Assembly: GCF_036577625.1 (NCBI RefSeq)
Contig: NZ_JARBDC010000001.1
Coordinates: forward strand, 62,001 to 126,000
Source of the DNA: Paenibacillus_AB sp036577625
Lineage (GTDB): Bacteria; Bacillota; Bacilli; Paenibacillales; NBRC-103111
Length of the DNA stretch: 64,000 nt
Reading direction: 5' to 3'
Part shown: positions 19,128-27,032 of the stretch, one piece after another
Layout of the letters: every line of letters begins with the position of its first letter
Position numbering within the stretch: the first letter of the stretch is position 1
The notes under the pieces: generated by a model
Told to the model about the DNA's origin: nothing
Seen by the model: the letters and a program-made list of their open reading frames with translations, nothing else
Database searches by the model: none
Translations under genes and position numbers: made by a program

Positions 19128-19895
19128 TTAATCCATCAGCATAATCGCCGGCGCCGCCACGATCGCCATGACGGCGAGCAAAATGAGCAACATCGGGAAA
19201 ATCAGCTTCGACGACGCTTCCTCGCCGAGCGTGCGCGTCATCGCCTTCCGCTTCTCCCACAAATCCCGGTTCAGCGCCCGGAGCGAAATAACGAACGTTT
19301 CGCCCCCGCGCCGGTAATTCATCAGCACCGTCGTCGTAAAAACGGACACCTCCGCGACGGCGCATCGCTTGCTGAGCCGCTCCAGGGCGACCGGAAGCGA
19401 TTCGTTGTTGCGCAGCCGGTTCGCCAGCATGACCAGTTCGGCCTGCAGCGGAGTTTCCGCGCCGCCGTGCGCATACGCGTCCGCGCAGCGGACGATCGCG
19501 CCCTGCACCGTTTCGCCGGCGCCCACAAGGAGCGTCAGCTTGTTTAAAAATTCCGGGAGCTCCATCACGAGCTTCGCTTTTTTGCGGGCCAAGCTGCGGT
19601 CGAGCCGCTTCATCATGACGAACGGGATGAAGCCGACGAAGGCGAGCAGCGAGACGATCGCGTACACGTCCCCGCCCGTTAACGCGCCGAGCAGAACGGC
19701 GCCGAACGCCCCCAGCGCGACGGCCGAAACGAGGTCGGCGACGAATCGTTTCGTATGCCGCATTTCGGCGTCCTCGCCGTGCAAGGCGATCATTTTTTGC
19801 AATACGTTCCATCGCCCGGAGGAGAGCCGTTCCGCCAGCCTCAATCGATCCGCGACCGCCGCCGAGAACGGGGCCATGATCCGGAGCATATCCAT
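19128..19895 (-). CDS. tadC: TadC-like type II secretion F-domain protein
   Basis: This 255-residue protein has membrane helices at about 55-70 and 80-95, a cytoplasmic T2SSF domain (ELPEFLNKLTLLVGAGETV) and a C-terminal hydrophobic pair (LIFPMLLILLAVMAIVAAPAIML). It is one of the two inner-membrane platform proteins of Tad pilus assembly. The first ATG has GAGAGG directly touching it; the ATG two codons on is spaced better and may be the real start. The gene lies 4 nt after tadB. Confidence 0.85.
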   Translation of the reverse strand: MDMLRIMAPFSAAVADRLRLAERLSSGRWNVLQKMIALHGEDAEMRHTKRFVADLVSAVALGAFGAVLLGALTGGDVYAIVSLLAFVGFIPFVMMKRLDRSLARKKAKLVMELPEFLNKLTLLVGAGETVQGAIVRCADAYAHGGAETPLQAELVMLANRLRNNESLPVALERLSKRCAVAEVSVFTTTVLMNYRRGGETFVISLRALNRDLWEKRKAMTRTLGEEASSKLIFPMLLILLAVMAIVAAPAIMLMD

Positions 19896-19899
19896 CCTC

Positions 19900-20799
19900 T
19901 CACGTCCCGATATCCATAATTTTGCGCGCCAGCCATTGGCTCGCCACCAGCACGGCCAGCGCCGCGGTCATAACGAGATGTCCCGCGCCCCCGTACAGCG
20001 GCGCCATATAGTCGGGGGAGCTGAAAGCGAGGAAGGCGACGATGACGAACGGGATCAATCCGAGCGCCTTCGCCTCGAACCGCTTTTGCGCCACGAGGAC
20101 GGAAATATCCTGCTCGATTTCCATTTTTTCGCCGATCATGTTCGACGTTCGGCGCATCACCTCCACCAAATCGCCCCCCGTCCGTTTGCAGGCGGCGAAC
20201 GCTTCCGCGAACTGCTGCACGTCCGCGATGCCGCTTCGGCGGCCGAAATCGAGCAGCGACCTCTCGATCGGCTCCCCGTTTTCCGTCAGCCGGTTGATCC
20301 GGTCGAGCTCCCGCAGCATGTCGGCCGTTCGGTCGGGATATAACAGGCGCAAATCGTTCCCCGCTTCCGCGAACGCGTTTTCGACCGATCTCCCCGCCGA
20401 CAGCGCCGTCGACAGCGAATACAAGGCGTGCTTGAATTGGCGTCCCAGCTCGTCCTTTCGTTTGCGAATCAGCTGTCTGCGCCTCGCTCGCGGATAATAA
20501 AGCCCGCCGAGCGACAGAACGGCGCATATCGCGACGTTTTGATAAAACAAGTAGCCGATCGCGAACAAAACCGCTCCCGCCGCCGCGCAGGCGAACGCTC
20601 GTTGCTTCGCCGACATCGAATACCGGCCGTAATCGCCGGCATCCGCCTCCCGTTCGCCCGGATTTTCGGCCTGGCGCGGCCGTTTCGCGCCGATCCGGGG
20701 AACGTTCGCCAAGGCGATCTTCCCGTTCAGCCTGACGACGACCAAGTAGGCGGCATACGCCGCAGCTCCGCATACGAGCGCGATTATGACGCTCCGCAA
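19900..20799 (-). CDS. tadB: TadB-like type II secretion F-domain protein
   Basis: This 299-residue protein has an N-terminal anchor, a helix pair at about 70-100, the T2SSF domain (FKHALYSLSTALSAGRSVENAF) and C-terminal helices. It pairs with TadC to form the membrane platform on which the TadA ATPase acts. The start is TTG at 20799, after GGAGAGGACC. It lies 37 nt downstream of tadA. Confidence 0.87.
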   Translation of the reverse strand: MRSVIIALVCGAAAYAAYLVVVRLNGKIALANVPRIGAKRPRQAENPGEREADAGDYGRYSMSAKQRAFACAAAGAVLFAIGYLFYQNVAICAVLSLGGLYYPRARRRQLIRKRKDELGRQFKHALYSLSTALSAGRSVENAFAEAGNDLRLLYPDRTADMLRELDRINRLTENGEPIERSLLDFGRRSGIADVQQFAEAFAACKRTGGDLVEVMRRTSNMIGEKMEIEQDISVLVAQKRFEAKALGLIPFVIVAFLAFSSPDYMAPLYGGAGHLVMTAALAVLVASQWLARKIMDIGT

Positions 20800-20836
20800 A
20801 TCGGTCCTCTCCTTTCATCCGTTGTCAAAGTCGAAG

Positions 20837-22060
20837 TCACAGCTCGATACCGGCGAGCCTCAGCTTAATATCGCCCGACAGCCGGCTTCCCGTCGGCTCC
20901 AGTCCGCCGACGACGTTCCCCAATTCGTCCTCCCCGCGTTCGACGAACGTATAGAGACGGTTCAGCCGGATTTCCCCCCGCTCGATTCCCGCGAGCTCGG
21001 TAATTTCCGTCACTCTCCGGCTCCGGTCCCGAAACCGGGACAGATGAATCATGACGTCGATCGCGGAATCGATCTGCTTGCGGACGACTTCGACGGGAAG
21101 CGCGGCGCCGGCCAGCACCATCGTCTCCAGCCGGCTCAGCATGTCGGGCACCGAGTTGGCATGGCCGGTGGACAATGAACCGTCATGCCCCGTGTTCATC
21201 GCCTGCAGCATATCGAACGCCTCCGCGCCGCGCACTTCGCCGACGATAATCCGGTTCGGCCGCATCCGCAGCGACGATCGGATCAAATCGCGGATCGTGA
21301 TCGCGCCTTTCCCTTCCGTATTCGCGTTTCGCGTCTCCAGCCGCACCCAGTTCGGCACGCCGCGAATTTGCAGCTCGGCCGAGTCTTCGATCGTCACGAT
21401 ACGCTCGTCGGACGGGACGAAGCCGCACAGCGCGTTCAAAAACGTCGTTTTTCCCGAGCCGGTCCCCCCTCCGATAAACATGTTGTATTTCGCGCGAACG
21501 AGCTTCGCCAAAAAATCGGCCGCGTTCGCGTCGATCGCTCCGCGCGTGACGAGATCTTCCATCATAAGCGGCCTGGCCGGAAATTTGCGAATCGTCATCG
21601 CAGGCCCTTTCATCGCGACGGGCGGCAGCACGACGTTGACCCGCGAGCCGTCCACGAGCCGCGCGTCGACGATCGGGCTCGACTCGTTGACGACCCGGTT
21701 CACTTTGGCGACGATCGTCTGGATGACGTCCTCGAGCTTCGCGGGCGATTCGAATGTCCCGTCGTGCCGCTCGAGGCGGCCGTTCCGTTCGATAAAAATT
21801 TCGTCGTAGGCGTTGATCATGATCTCGGTGATCGTCGGGTCGTCGATGAGCGGCTGCAGCACGTCCAAGCCGCGGAACGAGTTGTAAATCGCCTTGACGA
21901 CGCGCAGCCGATCGTTGGCCGACAAATACGCGTCGCCGGAATAGTCGAACACGGCCTCCTCGATGACGCGCATGAAGCTTTCGTCCGAGTGGGAGCCGGA
22001 CAAATCGATTTTGTTACGGATTCGTTCGCGCAGCGTACGGGTAATCGCTTCGACCGACAC
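20837..22060 (-). CDS. tadA: TadA/CpaF pilus-assembly ATPase
   Basis: This 407-residue secretion ATPase of the VirB11/TadA type powers pilus polymerisation from the cytoplasmic face. The Walker A motif GGGTGSGKTT is at 197-206; the Asp box (IVTIEDSAEL), Walker B-like segment (RIIVGEVRGAEAFD) and His box (NTGHDGSLSTGHAN) follow. The start is GTG at 22060, after AAGGAGGCGAAGCC, and overlaps the end of the TadZ-like gene by 47 nt. No separate retraction ATPase is present, as is usual for Tad systems. Confidence 0.93.
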   Translation of the reverse strand: MSVEAITRTLRERIRNKIDLSGSHSDESFMRVIEEAVFDYSGDAYLSANDRLRVVKAIYNSFRGLDVLQPLIDDPTITEIMINAYDEIFIERNGRLERHDGTFESPAKLEDVIQTIVAKVNRVVNESSPIVDARLVDGSRVNVVLPPVAMKGPAMTIRKFPARPLMMEDLVTRGAIDANAADFLAKLVRAKYNMFIGGGTGSGKTTFLNALCGFVPSDERIVTIEDSAELQIRGVPNWVRLETRNANTEGKGAITIRDLIRSSLRMRPNRIIVGEVRGAEAFDMLQAMNTGHDGSLSTGHANSVPDMLSRLETMVLAGAALPVEVVRKQIDSAIDVMIHLSRFRDRSRRVTEITELAGIERGEIRLNRLYTFVERGEDELGNVVGGLEPTGSRLSGDIKLRLAGIEL

Positions 22061-23189
22061 CGGCTTCGCCTCCTTCGGACGGCCGCAATACGTCCGCGAG
22101 CTTCGCGACCGCCTCGGCGAACATCGGCTCGGCGAGCGGCTTGCTCGCGCCGCCGTGCAGCTGCTTCCACGCCGCCACGTAAGGAAGCTTGACGGCGATC
22201 CGAACCGTCGGCGGCGCGGCCGCGCCGGACGTCCATAACGAATTCGCGGACGATCCGGAATGCTTGTTCAGAACGAAGCGGATGCGCCGCAGCTCCGGTG
22301 CGGAGGCCTCGCCGGACAGCCGCTCCATCTCGGCGAGAAGCTTGAAGCTTCTTGCCGCCGATTCCCCGTCCTCCGTCACGATCCACGCGATCGCGTCGCT
22401 TTGCGACAGCGCACCGAGCGTTCGTTCGTGCAGCGAGCCGTCCAGATCGAAAACGATCGCGTCGTACGTCCCCGTCCGCTTCAGACAGCCTGCCAGCTTC
22501 CCGACGTCGTCTGCCGTCAGCTCGAACGTTTCGCGAATTCGCCGAATGCCCGGAAAATAGTCGAAGCCGTGCGGCTCCGCCCGAAAAATAAGCCCGGGCA
22601 AACATTCCGCCGTCCACGGCGCGCCGGCGCGAAGCCCGTATATAAACCGCGCCGCCAGATCGGCGTCCGTTTCGTTAGGCAGCACCGAGCCGGGAGCCAG
22701 CTCCATGTTCCAATACAAGCACCGATCTCCCCTCTCCGCTAACGTTCGGGCCAAATGGAGCGATACGGTCGTCTTGCCGACGCCGCCCGCCGCCGAATAA
22801 ACGGCGTATACGGCTGCCGCCGCGCCGCCTTCGCGCCCGCGTTCGCGGACGGCCTGCCCCCGGTAAAGCTCCAGCATGCGGCCGAGCAGTTGATGCAGCG
22901 GCTGGTATTTATACAAGCCCGGCGCGATTCCGTCCCGCTCCTCGGCGCTCCGCTTCGTTTCGCATAAACGGAACCGGATTCCCCCGTTCGTTTCCGCGGG
23001 GCCGAAGTCGTCGTGAATCACGTACAGCCTCGCCTGCCGGCTCTCCGCATATTCGCGCAGCGACTCCGGGCGGGTGATTTGCCGTACCGCCAGCTTCCGG
23101 CTCCATTCCGTATCGCGGATATAGTCCGCGAGCAGCTTCAAATAGCGCGCGTCCCGATCCGCGACAACGAGCTCCAGCTTGTCCGGCAT
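22014..23189 (-). CDS. TadZ/CpaE-like MinD-family ATPase
   Basis: This 391-residue protein has an N-terminal atypical receiver-like region (about 1-65), then a MinD/ParA-type ATPase with an intact deviant Walker A, SAAGGVGKTT, at 132-141 and the Asp-containing motif IVFDLDGSLHERTL. TadZ/CpaE proteins place Tad pili at particular sites in the cell. It is the first large gene of the operon. The C-terminus runs 47 nt into tadA. Confidence 0.85.
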   Translation of the reverse strand: MPDKLELVVADRDARYLKLLADYIRDTEWSRKLAVRQITRPESLREYAESRQARLYVIHDDFGPAETNGGIRFRLCETKRSAEERDGIAPGLYKYQPLHQLLGRMLELYRGQAVRERGREGGAAAAVYAVYSAAGGVGKTTVSLHLARTLAERGDRCLYWNMELAPGSVLPNETDADLAARFIYGLRAGAPWTAECLPGLIFRAEPHGFDYFPGIRRIRETFELTADDVGKLAGCLKRTGTYDAIVFDLDGSLHERTLGALSQSDAIAWIVTEDGESAARSFKLLAEMERLSGEASAPELRRIRFVLNKHSGSSANSLWTSGAAAPPTVRIAVKLPYVAAWKQLHGGASKPLAEPMFAEAVAKLADVLRPSEGGEAGVGRSDYPYAARTNP

Positions 23190-23217
23190 CGTCTTCTCCT
23201 CCTTTCGTCACGGTGCT

Positions 23218-23313
23218 TTACGGACCGTACAAGCTCCATAGTCCGGCCGCGATCAGCGCGAATCCGGCAAACGCCGCGGCGATCGCGATGCCTGCGGCCT
23301 GCTTGCGAGTCAC
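23218..23313 (-). CDS. Small membrane peptide at the head of the tad operon
   Basis: A 31-residue peptide consists of a short basic N-terminus (MTRKQ) and one hydrophobic helix rich in Ala and Gly, ending SLYGP. The GTG at 23313 is preceded by GGGGAGGGG with good spacing. The frame stays open upstream to a TTG at 23406, but that would run through the terminator hairpin and has no ribosome site. It lies 28 nt before the TadZ-like gene. The function is unknown; it could be an accessory membrane peptide or a leader peptide. Confidence 0.5.
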   Translation of the reverse strand: MTRKQAAGIAIAAAFAGFALIAAGLWSLYGP

Positions 23314-23337
23314 TGTCACCCCTCCCCGCAACGACGC

Positions 23338-23388
23338 AAAAAAGCACCGCAAACGACGGTACCGACGTACCGTTGCTTGCGGTGCTTC
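23338..23388 (-). terminator. Rho-independent terminator or attenuator before the tad operon
   Basis: On the minus strand AAGCACCGCAA pairs with TTGCGGTGCTT around an inner ACGGTAC/GTACCGT stem, followed by six Ts. It works only in the minus direction. It lies downstream of the kinase gene but also downstream of a strong promoter, so it may attenuate the tad operon. Confidence 0.88.
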
Positions 23389-23416
23389 CGCTTGCATGCT
23401 TTTCAAATGTAACCTG

Positions 23417-23444
23417 ATTATACCATATAATTCCTTTCAATCAA
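23417..23444 (-). promoter_or_regulatory. SigA promoter reading into the terminator and tad operon
   Basis: On the minus strand, TTGATT (23439-23444), a 16-nt spacer and TATAAT (23417-23422). The -35 overlaps the kinase stop codon. A transcript would meet the terminator about 25-70 nt after its start. Confidence 0.6.
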
Positions 23445-25099
23445 GAGCGAACGGAAAAAAATTTGCCGAGCCACCGTTTGCCGAATCGCCCGCTCCCGCC
23501 GTGCAGCTCCGCCGCGACGCATTCGCCGAGCCATGTCCCGAGCGATTTTTGCAGCAACGCCCTGACCGCGGGCTGCCGCTGGACCGGTTCGCCTTTCCAG
23601 GCGCTGCGCACGATTTCCTCGTACGGCACGACCGGCACGACGGCCGACGGCTTGATCGGAAAAGAGGCGAGCCAATCGTGCTGCCCCGCAAACGATGCCG
23701 ATTTATTGGCGATGAAATGTACGTTATGCGCCGTCTCGTGCCGTATCAGCAGCGCCTCGACGTTTTTCGACGTCGTCGACAGCATCCAGCGCGACGGCAT
23801 CGGGTCGGCGACGGCGACAAGAAGATCCGATGCGTCGAGCAGCTCCGAAACGCCCGGGTCCAGCCAACGGTCGCCGATATCGACGATCGAAACGGCCGCA
23901 TTGAGCCGGTACAGCCGCTGCTCCAGCGCGAGCGGCGAATGCGGCGGCGGATCCGGCCGATCCGGGCGAAGCGCCACCCACTCCGTACGGCCGGTACGCC
24001 ATTGCGTCCTACCGTCGTCCTGCCTGGCGGACCAATAATCGTAATTCGCCGGGGCGTTGCGCTCCCCGTCGAGCAGGCCGTACAAATCCGGCCGCGCGTG
24101 CGGATGCTCGACGACCGCGTTCGCGATGCCCGCCGCGTCCAGCAGCGCGGCGATGGAAACGGCCGCGAACGTCGCGCCCGCTCCGGCGTACAAGCCGCCG
24201 ACGACGATGCGCATTCGGCGCACCTCGCGGAGAGGAGCCCGGCTATTGACCGCCGAGGCGTGCGTCCGGTTTTTATCCGAATCGAGGCAATGCTCGAGCG
24301 CCGCCCGCACGTCGGACGCCGAAGCAGGTCTCCGCTGCGGATCGTCTTCGAGCAGACGGTTGACCAGCTCCGCGACCGTGCTTTCGGCGGCTGAACCGGT
24401 TGCGGCAAGCGGCTTGCGAACCGCGCCGTACGTCCGTCCTTCGCTCAGCAAATAGTACAGCGTCGCCCCGAGCGAATACAGATCGGACCGGCAGTCGGAG
24501 TATCCTCTCTTCAGCAGCTCGGGCGCGGCGAAGCCGATTGTCCCGAGCGGCACCGTATCCGCTTCGCGGCCCGGCGACTGCTTTCTGGCGATGCCGAAAT
24601 CGATGAGCCGCACATGCTCCTGCGCGTCGATCATAATGTTCGACGGCTTAATATCGCGGAAAATGACCGGGCCCGAATCGAGCTCGTGCAAATATTGCAA
24701 AAGCTCGCAAAGCTGCATCGCATAACGGATCAGCGAATGCAGCGGCACCGTCCCACCGTTTCGCTCGAACAGCTGCTGCAGCGTGACGCCGTCGATATAT
24801 TCCATGACGAGATGCGAGTAGCCTTCTTCGTCGGGCGGAAAAAAATCGACGACATGCGGCAAATACGGATGGCTCAGCTTCATGAGCACCGCCGCTTCGC
24901 GCGAGGCGGACAGCTCGGAAATGCCGTATTCGCGGGTCCGCTTGACCGCCCATTTTTTGCCGGGAAGCTTCAAATCGTCGGCCAAAAAAACGGCGCTCAT
25001 GCCGCCTTCCCCGAGCGGACGGACGATCCGGTACCGTCCTCCGAACACCGTGCCGGCAAACCGCCCGAGGCTGTGCGACTCGTCAAAAAAACGGTCCAT
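23441..25099 (-). CDS. Ser/Thr protein kinase fused to a degenerate MinD-like domain
   Basis: The 552-residue product begins with a Hanks-type kinase: glycine loop LGEGGMSAVF (29-38), Lys53 in AVK, catalytic FRDIKPSN (147-154), DFG (167-169) and GTIGFAAPE. Residues from about 296 form a MinD/ParA-like fold (MRIVVGGLYAGAGATFAAV), but the Walker A Lys and Thr are replaced by Ala-Thr-Phe, so ATP hydrolysis there is unlikely. No membrane helix or PASTA repeat is present. The start at 25099 follows GGGGGAAAACG; a TTG six codons earlier is less likely. It lies just upstream of the tad operon, which ends in an FHA gene. Confidence 0.87.
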   Translation of the reverse strand: MDRFFDESHSLGRFAGTVFGGRYRIVRPLGEGGMSAVFLADDLKLPGKKWAVKRTREYGISELSASREAAVLMKLSHPYLPHVVDFFPPDEEGYSHLVMEYIDGVTLQQLFERNGGTVPLHSLIRYAMQLCELLQYLHELDSGPVIFRDIKPSNIMIDAQEHVRLIDFGIARKQSPGREADTVPLGTIGFAAPELLKRGYSDCRSDLYSLGATLYYLLSEGRTYGAVRKPLAATGSAAESTVAELVNRLLEDDPQRRPASASDVRAALEHCLDSDKNRTHASAVNSRAPLREVRRMRIVVGGLYAGAGATFAAVSIAALLDAAGIANAVVEHPHARPDLYGLLDGERNAPANYDYWSARQDDGRTQWRTGRTEWVALRPDRPDPPPHSPLALEQRLYRLNAAVSIVDIGDRWLDPGVSELLDASDLLVAVADPMPSRWMLSTTSKNVEALLIRHETAHNVHFIANKSASFAGQHDWLASFPIKPSAVVPVVPYEEIVRSAWKGEPVQRQPAVRALLQKSLGTWLGECVAAELHGGSGRFGKRWLGKFFSVRS

Positions 25100-25178
25100 C
25101 GTTTTCCCCCGTTCCAACGGAATGTACGCCCATTATAACGGATGAAGCCGGACCGTTCCACCATTTATTTCCTATTTT

Positions 25179-25192
25179 GCAAACTCGTTTGC
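25179..25192. promoter_or_regulatory. Small palindrome upstream of the bicupin gene
   Basis: GCAAACTCGTTTGC has perfect 6-bp arms separated by 2 nt, about 110 nt before the bicupin start. It could be an operator; no regulator is known. The rest of the 200-nt gap before the gene is AT-rich and holds an AAGGAGGGGG stretch with no start codon after it. Confidence 0.3.
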
Positions 25193-25300
25193 TGCTATAA
25201 GGAGGGGGACATATTTCGAAAGCTTTGCTTCGTGCATAACTTTAAATAGGCACTTAACCATTGACGAGTACGACATGTACGGAACGAGGGGGGCAAATTT

Positions 25301-26494
25301 TTGGAAAACGAAAAACGGAACGGATCCATTCCGCAACCGATAAGAAAGGATGGCGCCGGTTGGTGGGATTTGGGTCCGCGGGATGTCATGAGAGACCTTG
25401 AGAATCCCGACATGCTGGTTCCGCCTGTCACCGACGCCGGGTCGTTGCCCAATCTGAAGTTCTCTTTCTCGGACACTCATATGCAGTTAAATCACGGAGG
25501 ATGGTCGCGGGAAGTGACGGTTAGAGAGCTGCCGATTGCGACCACAATTGCCGGAGTGAATATGGCTTTGACTCCGGGCGGCGTGCGCGAGCTGCACTGG
25601 CATCAGCAAGCGGAATGGGCGATCATGCTTGTGGGGCGAGCGCGTATTACATCAGTCGACCAAGACGGGAGGAACTTCATTGCGGACGTTGGCGTGGGCG
25701 ATCTTTGGTACTTCCCTCCCGGTATTCCGCATTCTATCCAAGGACTTGAAGAAGGCTGCGAGTTTTTGCTCGTCTTCCCTGACGGCAGCTTCTCCGACCT
25801 CAATACGTTATCGATCTCCGATTGGTTCGCACATACGCCAAAGGACGTCTTATCGGCGAATTTCGGCGTTCCAGCAAGCGCTTTTGCCCGCATCCCGACC
25901 CATCAGTTGTACATTTTTCAGGCAAACGTTCCCGGTCCGCTCGAAAGTCAACAGGTGGCAGACCCGCAAGGTACGGTACCAAAAACCTTTACACACCGAC
26001 TGCTTGCACAAGAGCCGATTGTAACTCCGGGCGGGAGTACGGTGCGTATAGCGGATTCGACCAACTTTCCCGTTTCGACTCAAATCGCCGCATCGTTGCT
26101 GGAAATCAAACCGGGCGCAATGAGAGAAATGCACTGGCACCCGAACAACGATGAATGGCAGTATTATATATCGGGGACTGCACGCATGACGGTTATGGCG
26201 CCCAATGGCACGGCCCGTACTTTCGATTATCGCGCCGGGGATGTGGGGTATGTGCCGCATGCCTTCGGACACTATATCCAAAACACGGGTAATCAGAGCG
26301 TATGGGCTTTGGAAATGTTTAAGAGCGACCGCTTTGAAGATGTTTCTCTAAATCAGTGGATGGCGCTCACGCCACATCAACTCGTACAGCAGAACTTACA
26401 TGTAGGACCGGAACTCATGAACGCATTGAAAAAGGAGAAGCAATATATAGTGAAAAATCCGAGATTTTCTTATTCTCCAAAACATGACGGATAA
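25301..26494 (+). CDS. Oxalate decarboxylase-like bicupin
   Basis: This 397-residue two-cupin protein is related to OxdC, a manganese enzyme that converts oxalate to formate and CO2. Cupin 1 has metal ligands in ELHWHQQAEW and GIPH (His99, His101, Glu105, His144). Cupin 2 has EMHWHPNNDEW and FGH (His278, His280, Glu285, His324) and a conserved Glu338. The flexible lid that reads SENST in B. subtilis OxdC is SDLNT here (165-169). The start is TTG after GAGGGGGG. The base composition is visibly more AT-rich than the neighbours, which suggests transfer. Confidence 0.88.
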   Translation: MENEKRNGSIPQPIRKDGAGWWDLGPRDVMRDLENPDMLVPPVTDAGSLPNLKFSFSDTHMQLNHGGWSREVTVRELPIATTIAGVNMALTPGGVRELHWHQQAEWAIMLVGRARITSVDQDGRNFIADVGVGDLWYFPPGIPHSIQGLEEGCEFLLVFPDGSFSDLNTLSISDWFAHTPKDVLSANFGVPASAFARIPTHQLYIFQANVPGPLESQQVADPQGTVPKTFTHRLLAQEPIVTPGGSTVRIADSTNFPVSTQIAASLLEIKPGAMREMHWHPNNDEWQYYISGTARMTVMAPNGTARTFDYRAGDVGYVPHAFGHYIQNTGNQSVWALEMFKSDRFEDVSLNQWMALTPHQLVQQNLHVGPELMNALKKEKQYIVKNPRFSYSPKHDG

Positions 26495-26576
26495 GGATTT
26501 CGCCCTTGTAAGGCTCCCCTTTTGAACTGGAGAGCACGTCTCGAAAACGAAGGCGGTGCCACGAGGAGGCTTTTTC

Positions 26577-27032
26577 GCGCCGTAGGCAGCATTTCAGCTC
26601 GGTTAGTGCTCCTAAGCGCACTAACGCGTATGTGTTGACGCCTGGCCGAGGCGGATTGTGTTCTTTTGAACACTATCCGGTGATTTTTATGCGCCGTAGG
26701 CAGCATTTCAGCTCGGATAATGCTCCTAAGCGCACTAATGCATGTGTTTCGCCGCCTGGCCGAGGCGGATTGTGTTCTTTTGAACACTATCCGGTGATTT
26801 TTACGCGCCGTAGGCAGCATTTCAGCTCGGATAATGCTCCTAAGCACACTATCGCGTGCGTTTTGACGCCTGGCCGAGGCGGATTGTGTTCCTTTGGACA
26901 CTATCCGAGCGTTTTTATGCGCCGTAGGCAGCACCTCGGCACAGATCGCGCTCCTAAGCGCACTAACGCGTTTGTTTCGCCGCCTGGATGAAGCGGACGG
27001 TTTTCCTTCGAAGGTTGACCGGCACCGCCTAT
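26577..27032. repeat. Four tandem copies of a 114-bp structured repeat
   Basis: Copies start at 26577, 26691, 26805 and 26919, an exact 114-bp period; the last is degenerate in its second half. Each copy holds three inverted repeats: TAGGCAGCATT with AATGCTCCTA (one bulged C), CCGCCT with AGGCGG, and GTGTTC with GAACAC around a 4-nt loop. Base changes between copies tend to keep pairing (for example A to G opposite T). No unique spacer separates the copies. The unit is a multiple of three, which keeps frames open on both strands. The rest of the gap (26495-26576) shows nothing clear. Confidence 0.93.

Noticed and set aside
23218..23406. A 62-codon version of the small membrane peptide starting at TTG 23406
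   Set aside because: It would have to be translated through the terminator hairpin and has no ribosome site; the GTG at 23313 does.
25200..25250. A small gene after AAGGAGGGGG at about 25199
   Set aside because: No start codon is suitably placed and the nearest frames stop within a few codons.
26577..27032. CRISPR array
   Set aside because: The repeats are contiguous and contain no unique spacers; no cas genes are in the window.
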